A stretch of DNA of 7,263 nt from Chloroflexota bacterium (GTDB taxonomy: Bacteria > Chloroflexota > Limnocylindria > QHBO01), in assembly GCA_029865285.1 (NCBI GenBank), contig JAOUHE010000085.1, forward strand, positions 1 to 7,263, read 5' to 3'. This document shows, piece by piece, positions 1 to 6,107 of the stretch. A program made the position numbers and the translations under genes. The notes beneath the pieces were generated by a model, which searched no databases, was not told the DNA's origin, and saw nothing but the letters and a program-made list of their open reading frames with translations. Position 1 is the first letter of the stretch. The number at the start of each line of letters is the position of its first letter.

Positions 1-575
1 TTCAGCACGCGAAAGGTGAGGGTCATGCGCCAGGAGGCTGGCCCGGGCGCCCATGCACCGATGACCCAGCGCCGACGCTCCGCGAGCGCGGGGGAGCCCG
101 GGAAGAGCGACGCGGTGTGCCCATCGTGTCCCATGCCCAGCCACACCAGGTCGAACCGCGGCGCGGGCGCGTCGGCCGGAACGTTGAAGACGGCTGCGAT
201 CTCGGCCTGGTAGGCGTGCGCCGCCCCGTCGAGATCGACCGCCTCAGCCCGCATGCGATGCACCGCGGATTCGCGGAGCCCCTCCACCCGCGCCAACCCT
301 CCCGTGCGCGCGCCGCCGAAGTTCGAATCGGGATGCTCCGGCGGCACGGTCCGTTCGTCCACCCAGAAGAGCTCGACGCGGGACCAATCGACCGCGGTCG
401 CCCGCGGCGGGACAGCGAGCAGCGCGTACGCGGCGCGCGGCGTGAATCCGCCCGATATGGCCACCCGGAACGAGCCGCGCCGGCGGATGGCGTTGGCGGC
501 GAGCGCCACGAATCGGTCCGCGGCAGCCACCGCGACCGCATCGGTGTCGGGGAGGACCACGAAGCGGCGCGTCAC
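1..575 (-). CDS. pgl: 6-phosphogluconolactonase (DevB/Pgl type), 3' end cut by the window edge
   Basis: Hydrolyses 6-phosphogluconolactone, the Zwf product, to 6-phosphogluconate in the cytosol; second step of the oxidative pentose phosphate pathway. The open frame covers 191 codons and leaves the window without a stop, so some 40-70 C-terminal residues are missing relative to the usual 230-260. Visible family motifs are a phosphate-binding loop SGGFTPR (residues 41-47), FWVDERTVPPEHPDSNF (70-86), and the active-site block GMGHDGHTASLFPG (147-160), which holds the catalytic histidine, H153. The segment MTLTF (184-188) matches the conserved 'R-I-T-L-T' strand. The GTG start at 575-573 overlaps the opcA TGA in a GTGA, and a GAGG lies 7 bases upstream. 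The loop residue Phe44 replaces the usual Ser of SGGSTP. The identification is firm from the motifs and the gene's place after zwf-opcA; only the C-terminus is unseen. Confidence 0.95.
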   Translation of the reverse strand, partial: MTRRFVVLPDTDAVAVAAADRFVALAANAIRRRGSFRVAISGGFTPRAAYALLAVPPRATAVDWSRVELFWVDERTVPPEHPDSNFGGARTGGLARVEGLRESAVHRMRAEAVDLDGAAHAYQAEIAAVFNVPADAPAPRFDLVWLGMGHDGHTASLFPGSPALAERRRWVIGAWAPGPASWRMTLTFRVL

Positions 576-1816
576 CCGCCCGCCTCGATGGGTCGTGCGG
601 CGGACAGGAAGACGGCGGCGGCGCGGAGCGCCTCTTCGTAGATCGGGTCGTGCCGGTCGTTGAGCAGGTCGGCGGCGAGCAGCTCCGCCTCCGTGGAGGG
701 CTCCATGGTGACGCGGCGAAGGAGCGCGGTCATGCCGTCCGCGTTGGTGGCGACCACCGCCTCGCCGCCGCTGCGCTCGATGACGAATTCGGCGGCGCCC
801 GTCTCACCGAACGCGCGGAGCCGGACCGAGAGCAGGTCCCCGGGGGCGAACGCATCGGTTGGAACCGCCTCGATCCGCAGATCCACCATCTCGTGACGCC
901 CCTCCAGTGAGAGGCGCAGCGACCCGTTCGTGAGCGGCCCGACCGTCCGATGGCGTCGCCAGGTCAGACGGGCGGCGATCCAGCCGGCGTAGAGAACCGC
1001 CCCGGCCAGTGGGGAGGCGCTCGCCGCCCCGCTTCCGGCCGCGGGGACCGCGTAGCGGATCGCCAGCCGGTTGAGATTGGGCAGGTAGCGTCGAAACCTC
1101 GGTGCATCGAAGAACTGCGCGGTGAGCTCCTGCCACCAACCGAGGCGCCGCCAGGCCAGGTCCCCCACCCCGCTGCGGCGCCGCAGGGTCGTGAGGCGGC
1201 GCATGCCGACCAGGAGATCGGCGAAATCGCCGCTGTCCACGATGACGCGGTCGCTCATCTCGACCAGCTGGTCGAAGATGGCGTCGGCGAAGGGCGGGTC
1301 GCCGGGCCACCAGACGTACGTTGGCAGGTCGTGGATGAGCAGCGGCGCGACTATGCCCGACAGGTGTCTCGCGGCCTCGCCGCGCACGCCGAGCACCACC
1401 GCCTCGTAGCACGCACGATCGGTCCCGTCGTGGCCGTCGTGGCAATGCGCGCTGATCGCAGCGTCGAGCGGTGGACCGGGCGCGTCCGGATCGGCCACCA
1501 GCACGATCGCCCGGGACGGGTGGCGAAAGCCCAGGCCGAGCATGGTGGCCACCACCCGCTCGGCGGCCGCGTCGTCCGGAACGGTGACGATGAGGTTCAG
1601 AACCGACGCGCGCGAGTGGGGCAAGCCCTTCTCGGTGACGACCGGCTCACCGTCGCCCTCCCCGACCGCCCAGAGGCGCGCCAGCTGAGCTCCGACCGCG
1701 CGCACCGACGTGTCGCGTTCCGCCCACGGCTCGGCGACGGCTGATTCGGCCACGCCGAGGCGCATCAGGCGCCGATGGACCGAGAGCGCCCCGTCATCGG
1801 CCGTGGAGCGGCTCAC
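572..1816 (-). CDS. opcA: glucose-6-phosphate dehydrogenase assembly protein OpcA
   Basis: OpcA is a non-catalytic partner of G6PD, described in cyanobacteria (where it activates and helps oligomerise the enzyme) and encoded beside zwf in Actinomycetota. The 414-residue protein has the family landmarks in order: NLIV (74-77), HPSRAIVL (99-106), a Cys/His-rich segment (124-136), PLLIHDLPTYVWWPGD (158-173), DRVIVDS (189-195) and DLAWRRLGWWQELTAQFFD (219-237). The C-terminal part, after about residue 260, is the more divergent sugar-phosphate-isomerase-like half. The start is GTG at 1816-1814, overlapping the zwf TGA as GTGA. No good Shine-Dalgarno sequence is visible there, so translation probably depends on coupling to zwf. 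It ends by overlapping pgl in the same way. C125 and C136 are its only cysteines and sit with H124, H126 and H129, which might allow a disulfide or metal site (inference). Family assignment is strong from motifs plus context; its biochemical effect in this organism is inferred. Confidence 0.94.
   Translation of the reverse strand: MSRSTADDGALSVHRRLMRLGVAESAVAEPWAERDTSVRAVGAQLARLWAVGEGDGEPVVTEKGLPHSRASVLNLIVTVPDDAAAERVVATMLGLGFRHPSRAIVLVADPDAPGPPLDAAISAHCHDGHDGTDRACYEAVVLGVRGEAARHLSGIVAPLLIHDLPTYVWWPGDPPFADAIFDQLVEMSDRVIVDSGDFADLLVGMRRLTTLRRRSGVGDLAWRRLGWWQELTAQFFDAPRFRRYLPNLNRLAIRYAVPAAGSGAASASPLAGAVLYAGWIAARLTWRRHRTVGPLTNGSLRLSLEGRHEMVDLRIEAVPTDAFAPGDLLSVRLRAFGETGAAEFVIERSGGEAVVATNADGMTALLRRVTMEPSTEAELLAADLLNDRHDPIYEEALRAAAVFLSAARPIEAGG
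583..586 (-). promoter_or_regulatory. ribosome binding site for pgl
   Basis: GAGG on the minus strand, 7 bases before the GTG start, inside the last codons of opcA. It supports the GTG at 575 as the pgl start in addition to the GTGA coupling. Confidence 0.55.
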
Positions 1817-3429
1817 GGCCGTCGCCAGGCCCGCCCGTCGCGCGCCAGCATCTCGTCGGCGGCGGTCGGGCCCCAGCTGCCGGCATCGTAGAAGTGCAGC
1901 GAGCCGCCCTCTCCCGCCGCCCAGGCGGCGCTGATCGGGTCGAGGATCTCCCAGGCACGCTCCACCTCGTCGTCACGCGTAAAGAGCGAGGCGTCGCCCA
2001 CCATGGCGTCGAGGATCAGGGTCTCGTATGCGTCCGGCGAGTCGACCGCAAAGCTCGATCCGTAACGGAAGTCCATGTTCACGCCCCGGATCTGGAACCC
2101 CGGACCGGGAACCTTGGCCCCGAAGCGCAGCAGGATCCCCTCGTCGGGTTGTACCCGGATGGCGAGGATGTTCGGCTCCATCGGCGGGGCACCGGCCCGG
2201 GCGAAGAGCGCCAGCGGAGCCTGCTTGAACTGCACCGCGATCTCGGTGGCACGGGCCGGCAGCGCCTTCCCGGTGCGCACGAAGAACGGGACGCCGGCCC
2301 AGCGCCACGACTCGATCTCGAGTTTCAGCGCCACGTAGCTTTCGGTCTCTGAGTCGGGCGCCACCTCTGGCTCGTCCCGGTAGGCGGCCACCGCCTCACC
2401 CGCCACCCAGCCCGCTGTGTACTGGCCGCGGACCGTGTCGTGCGCCACATCGCCGGGCGACATCGGCTTCACCGCGCGGAGCACCTTGACCTTCTCGTCG
2501 CGCAGGTCCTGGGCGCGGAACTCGATCGGTGGCTCCATGGCGAAGACGGCCATCAGCTGCAGGGCGTGGTTCTGGACGATGTCCCGCAGCGCGCCGGTCT
2601 GGTCGTAGAACTCGCCTCGGCCCTCGACGCCGACCGTCTCGGCAACGGTGATCTGCACCGAATCGATGTAGCGCCGATTCCAGATCGGCTCGAACAGCCC
2701 GTTGCCGAAGCGAAAGACCGACAGGTTCTGCACCGTCTCCTTGCCGAGGTAGTGGTCGATCCGATAGATCTGTTCCTCGTCGAACACCTCGCGCACCTGG
2801 CGATTCAGCGTCCGTGCGCTTTCCAGGTCGGATCCGAACGGCTTCTCGACAATGACGCGCGACCAGCCCTTCCGTCCCGCCCCGTGCAACGCGCCGCTCG
2901 AGGCGAGGCCGGCGGCACCGAGCTGGCGGACGATCTCCGGGTGGAGCGCCGGCGGCACGGCCAGGTAGAAGAGGCGGTTGCCGGCAGTCCCTCGGTCGCG
3001 GTCGATCCGATCGAGCCGCTTTGCCAGCTCCGCCCATGCGGCCGCGTCGTGAAACTCGCCGCGCTGGTATTCCATGCTGCTGCTGAACGAGTCCCAGATC
3101 GAGGCACTGGCGGGGCGGTTGCGACTGTACTCATCGATCCCCGCACGCAGGTGGTCGCGGAAGGCCTGGTCGGTCAGGTCGCGACGGGCGAAGCCCACGA
3201 CCGTGAACTCCGGCGGCAGGAACCCGCTGAGCATCAGGTTGTAGAGGGCGGGGGCCAGCTTGCGTTCGGTCAGGTCGCCGGTGGCCCCGATGATGACCAT
3301 GGTGCATGGCTCGGGGATCCGCTCGAGGCGCAGCCCCTCCCGCAGCGGGTTGCGATCCCCGCTCGTCGGCGTGGCGTCGTGCGGAGGCGCGCCGTGGCGC
3401 GCGGTCCCGGCCTTGGGCTGGGTGGTCAT
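1813..3429 (-). CDS. zwf: glucose-6-phosphate 1-dehydrogenase
   Basis: Oxidises glucose-6-phosphate to 6-phosphogluconolactone with NADP+ (or NAD+); entry step of the oxidative pentose phosphate pathway. With the ATG at 3429 the protein has 538 residues, within the family range. It shows the Rossmann dinucleotide motif GATGDL (48-53), EKPFG (195-199), the substrate-binding signature RIDHYLGKE (223-231, PROSITE G6PD pattern), YDQTGALRDIVQNH (275-288) with the catalytic-base histidine H288, and GVPFFVRTGKAL (379-390). The first 26 residues are hydrophilic and Pro/Ala-rich and precede the core, which begins at NPLREGL (27-33), an opening also seen in OpcA-partnered enzymes. An in-frame GTG at 3450 would add 7 residues and overlap gnd by 14 bp. 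I prefer the ATG because GAAGGA lies just upstream and the gap to gnd is then 7 bp. It contains one cysteine only (C42). Its TGA overlaps the opcA GTG, so the two partners are translationally coupled. Confidence 0.97.
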   Translation of the reverse strand: MTTQPKAGTARHGAPPHDATPTSGDRNPLREGLRLERIPEPCTMVIIGATGDLTERKLAPALYNLMLSGFLPPEFTVVGFARRDLTDQAFRDHLRAGIDEYSRNRPASASIWDSFSSSMEYQRGEFHDAAAWAELAKRLDRIDRDRGTAGNRLFYLAVPPALHPEIVRQLGAAGLASSGALHGAGRKGWSRVIVEKPFGSDLESARTLNRQVREVFDEEQIYRIDHYLGKETVQNLSVFRFGNGLFEPIWNRRYIDSVQITVAETVGVEGRGEFYDQTGALRDIVQNHALQLMAVFAMEPPIEFRAQDLRDEKVKVLRAVKPMSPGDVAHDTVRGQYTAGWVAGEAVAAYRDEPEVAPDSETESYVALKLEIESWRWAGVPFFVRTGKALPARATEIAVQFKQAPLALFARAGAPPMEPNILAIRVQPDEGILLRFGAKVPGPGFQIRGVNMDFRYGSSFAVDSPDAYETLILDAMVGDASLFTRDDEVERAWEILDPISAAWAAGEGGSLHFYDAGSWGPTAADEMLARDGRAWRRP

Positions 3430-3432
3430 CGG

Positions 3433-3438
3433 TCCTTC
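3433..3438 (-). promoter_or_regulatory. ribosome binding site supporting the ATG start of zwf
   Basis: GAAGGA on the minus strand, overlapping the gnd TGA and 3 bases before the ATG at 3429. The spacing is short, so it is a modest site. The alternative GTG at 3450 has no purine-rich site at all, which is why the ATG was chosen. Confidence 0.45.
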
Positions 3439-4366
3439 AGCTCTCGTCACCCGACGATTTCACCGCGTGCCCGCCGAACTCGTTGCGCAGGGCCGCCAGC
3501 ACCCGGTCGCTGAAGCTGTCCGGCTGGCGGCGGCTGCGGAAGCGCTGGAGCAGGGCGAGCGTGATGACCGGGGCCGGGACGTCGCGCGCGATCGCCTCGG
3601 CGACCGTCCAGCGGCCCTCGCCGGAGTCCGCGACCCAACCCTTCAGGTCGGCGAGGTCGTTCCCCTGCTTCTCGAACGCGTCGCCGGCGAGGTCGAGCAG
3701 CCACGAGCGGATCACGGATCCGTTCTGCCACATGCGCGCGACGGCGGCCAGATCAAGGTCGAATTCCGATGCGTGCAGGATGTCGAACCCCTCGCCGTAG
3801 GCCTGCATCAGCCCGTACTCGATCCCGTTGTGGATCATCTTCACGTAGTGGCCGGCGCCGGCCGGGCCGCAGTACAGGTAGCCGCCCTCCGGCGCGAGGT
3901 CGCGCACGACCGGCTCGAAACGCTCGAAGACCTCGCGCTTGCCGCCGAGCATGGCGCAGAAGCCGAGCTTGAGACCCCAGACGCCACCGCTGACGCCCAT
4001 GTCGAGGAAGTCGAGGCCACGCGCCTCGATGGCCGCGGCCCGCCGTTGCGAATCGTGGAAGTTGCTGTTCCCCGCGTCGATGATCGCGTCGCCGGGCGAA
4101 AGCACGGCTGCGAGGTCGTTGATCAGCGCGTCGGTGGCGTCGCCGGCCGGCACGCTGATGATCACGTGGCGTGGCCCACGCATCGTATGGGCGAAGGTCT
4201 CGAGCGGCTCGGCGACGATCACGCGGCCGCCATTCTCCGCTTCAGCGGCGAGGGCGACCGCGACCGACTCGGTCCGGTTCCAGGCGACGACTTCGTGACC
4301 GGCACGCGCGAGCCGGCGAGCCATGCCGGCCCCCATGCGTCCGAGCCCCGCGATTCCGACCTGCAT
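3437..4366 (-). CDS. gnd: 6-phosphogluconate dehydrogenase, decarboxylating, short form
   Basis: Oxidatively decarboxylates 6-phosphogluconate to ribulose-5-phosphate, releasing CO2 and a reduced nicotinamide cofactor. At 309 residues it is the short (about 300 aa, YqeC-like) form, lacking the extra C-terminal helical region of the roughly 470-residue enzymes. Motifs: Rossmann loop GLGRMGAGM (7-15), AWNRT after the second strand (28-32), GNSNFHDS (99-106), MGVSGGVWG (123-131), and the active-site helix GHYVKMIHNGIEYG (172-185) with K176, H179, N180 and E183. It ends with the typical ALRNEFGGHAVK (292-303). The N30-R31-T32 triplet, rather than an acidic residue, suggests binding of the NADP+ 2'-phosphate (inference from the family). 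The ATG start is preceded by GGGAGG at 6 bases. It lies 22 bp after pgi and 7 bp before zwf. The general 3-hydroxyisobutyrate dehydrogenase superfamily is the only alternative, and the operon and the KMIHNGIEYG motif argue against it. Confidence 0.94.
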   Translation of the reverse strand: MQVGIAGLGRMGAGMARRLARAGHEVVAWNRTESVAVALAAEAENGGRVIVAEPLETFAHTMRGPRHVIISVPAGDATDALINDLAAVLSPGDAIIDAGNSNFHDSQRRAAAIEARGLDFLDMGVSGGVWGLKLGFCAMLGGKREVFERFEPVVRDLAPEGGYLYCGPAGAGHYVKMIHNGIEYGLMQAYGEGFDILHASEFDLDLAAVARMWQNGSVIRSWLLDLAGDAFEKQGNDLADLKGWVADSGEGRWTVAEAIARDVPAPVITLALLQRFRSRRQPDSFSDRVLAALRNEFGGHAVKSSGDES

Positions 4367-4372
4367 CAGCCG

Positions 4373-4378
4373 CCTCCC
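4373..4378 (-). promoter_or_regulatory. ribosome binding site for gnd
   Basis: GGGAGG on the minus strand, 6 bases before the ATG at 4366, in the 22-bp gap between pgi and gnd. It is one of the two clearest sites in the window and marks gnd as able to initiate independently of pgi. Confidence 0.7.
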
Positions 4379-4388
4379 ATTCCTTCCG

Positions 4389-6107
4389 TCATGCCGTGCC
4401 CGCCAGTCCGAGCGCTCGGTTGATCATCGCCCCCACGCGCTCCAGCCCGCGGGCCGGATCGGCAAGGTGCAACCGCAGCGCTCGACGACCACGACCCTGC
4501 AACGACGCGAGATCGCCGAGCGCCTGCGCGGCGATCAGTGTGCCGAAACTCTCCTCCCAGCCGGGGATCGGCAGGTCCCGGACCGGATCCGCGGTGATCT
4601 GCAGGAAGATCCCGCTCGGCGGGCCGCCCTTGTGGAGCTGGCCGGTCGAGTGCAGGAAGCGCGGGCCGATACCCGTTGTGGTGGCGATGCCGAGTCCGTC
4701 CCGGACGGCGGTGCGGATGCGCTGCAGCGCGGCCGTCGTCCCGGGGTCCGGTGCGAGGTATGCCAGGGTCGCGAAGTAGTCGCCGGCGTCGGCAGTCCCC
4801 AGGAGGCTCGCCACCGCGTCCTCGACGCTGACCGGTTCGCCGCCGATCGCCGCCGGGTCAGCGTAGGCGGTCATCCCCGGTTCGGCCACCAGCGGCGCCG
4901 GCAGTGGGAGCGCGCCGCTGCTGCGGAACGCTTCGAGCAGGGCGACGGTGGCGTCCTTGCTCTCCTGCACATTCGGCTGGTCGAACGGGTCGATCCCCAG
5001 CGAGATCCCGGCCACGGCGGTGGCGATCTCCCAGCGCATGAACTCGGCGCCGATCGCGAGTCGATCGGCGAGCTCCAGGCGCACGACCGGGTGCCCGGCC
5101 GCCTCGAGGCCGGCAACGATCTCGGATCCGGCGGGGTCGGGATCACCGACCAGGGAGATGAGGACGAAGAGCCGATCGGACCCGTAGGCATCCACTTCGC
5201 CGACCGGCTCACCCACGATCGGCACGATCCCGCGGCCGTCCTTGCCGGTGCTCTCCGCCACCAGCTGCTCGATCCAGTCGCCGAGCCCGCCGAGACGCGG
5301 CGACGTGAAGATGGCCAACTTGTCGCGCCCTGCCAATGCCGCCTCGCCGAGCGTCGCGCCGAGCCGCAGACCGGGGTTGTCTCCTGCGGGACGACGGCAG
5401 GCCTCCGACATGGCCGTCGCCCGCGCCAGCACCGCCCCGACATCGACGCCGTGCAGCGCGGCCGGCACAAGCCCGAACACCGAGAGCGCCGAGTAGCGGC
5501 CGCCGACGTCCGGCTGTCCATCGACGATGGCACGGAAGCCCTGGGCCCGCGCCGCATCGGACAGCGCCGAGCCGGGGTCGGTGATGGCCACGAAGTCGAG
5601 TGCGGGAGCGTGCGCGGCCATCGCCGCCTGGAACGCGTTCGGCTCGGTGGTCGAGCCGGACTTGCTGCTCACGCAGAAGAGGGTGCGGGCCGACTCCGCC
5701 CAGGAGCGGAAGCCGCGCACCACGTCGGGATGGGTCGAATCGAGGATCCGCAGCTCGAGCCCGCCGACACCGGGCGGCGGCGCGCCGAGCACGTCACCGA
5801 ACAGGTGGCTGAACAGCTCCGGGGCCAGGCTCGAGCCGCCCATCCCCAGCACCGCGGCGCGGGTGTAGCCGTCGGCCCGTGCTTCGCGCACGAGCCGGTC
5901 CAGCTCGCCGACACGGGATGCCATGGACTCGGGCAGGTCCAACCAGCCCAGCCACGCGGCCACCGACTCGGCCGTCTTGCCGGAGGCGGCCCACAGGCTG
6001 CCGTCGCGGGCCCACAGGCGTTCGGCCACGCGATCGGTCTCCCAGGCGGCGAGTCGCGCAGAGACCGCCTCGTCGAGCTGTCGGGTCAAGGTCATCCGGG
6101 CCGTCAC
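4389..6107 (-). CDS. pgi: glucose-6-phosphate isomerase of the transaldolase/Pgi-fusion type
   Basis: Interconverts glucose-6-phosphate and fructose-6-phosphate, here recycling transaldolase/transketolase products to Zwf. The 572-residue protein resembles the Pgi half of bifunctional transaldolase/Pgi proteins more than classical Pgi. Motifs: GMGGSSLAPE (88-97), SSKSGSTTEP (147-156, sugar-phosphate-binding SIS loop), DVGGRYSALSVFGL (200-213), AESTGKDG (284-291) with the catalytic glutamate E285, IDPFDQPNVQESK (372-384) whose K384 corresponds to the catalytic lysine of classical FDQWGVELGK, and GPRFLHSTGQLHKGGP (481-496). At the position of the classical ring-opening histidine (GQHAFYQ) I see GSDRLF (309-314), so that residue appears absent. 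The GTG start at 6107 overlaps the tal TGA. An ATG four codons later (6095) is an alternative. Neither has a good Shine-Dalgarno sequence, so coupling to tal is likely. Isomerase activity is inferred from motifs and context. Confidence 0.92.
   Translation of the reverse strand: MTARMTLTRQLDEAVSARLAAWETDRVAERLWARDGSLWAASGKTAESVAAWLGWLDLPESMASRVGELDRLVREARADGYTRAAVLGMGGSSLAPELFSHLFGDVLGAPPPGVGGLELRILDSTHPDVVRGFRSWAESARTLFCVSSKSGSTTEPNAFQAAMAAHAPALDFVAITDPGSALSDAARAQGFRAIVDGQPDVGGRYSALSVFGLVPAALHGVDVGAVLARATAMSEACRRPAGDNPGLRLGATLGEAALAGRDKLAIFTSPRLGGLGDWIEQLVAESTGKDGRGIVPIVGEPVGEVDAYGSDRLFVLISLVGDPDPAGSEIVAGLEAAGHPVVRLELADRLAIGAEFMRWEIATAVAGISLGIDPFDQPNVQESKDATVALLEAFRSSGALPLPAPLVAEPGMTAYADPAAIGGEPVSVEDAVASLLGTADAGDYFATLAYLAPDPGTTAALQRIRTAVRDGLGIATTTGIGPRFLHSTGQLHKGGPPSGIFLQITADPVRDLPIPGWEESFGTLIAAQALGDLASLQGRGRRALRLHLADPARGLERVGAMINRALGLAGTA

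Noticed and set aside
23..541. 172-codon minus-strand open frame in the pgl region
   Set aside because: It is in a different frame from the real 6-phosphogluconolactonase, whose motifs (SGGFTP, WVDER, DGHTASLFPG) are read from the GTG at 575 and which runs off the edge.
4367..4388. Possible promoter, attenuator or riboswitch in the largest intergenic gap
   Set aside because: Only 22 bases long, occupied mainly by the gnd ribosome binding site, with no room for a structured element and no inverted repeat.
4365..4392. Eight-codon mini-ORF (M-T-E-G-M-G-G-G) spanning the pgi stop and the pgi-gnd gap, ending at a TGA that overlaps the gnd ATG
   Set aside because: Could resemble a coupling leader, but it is tiny, has no ribosome binding site of its own, and gnd already has a good GGGAGG; chance is the simpler explanation.
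3260..4423. 387-codon plus-strand open frame opposite gnd
   Set aside because: Antisense shadow of gnd with no family resemblance and no ribosome binding site.
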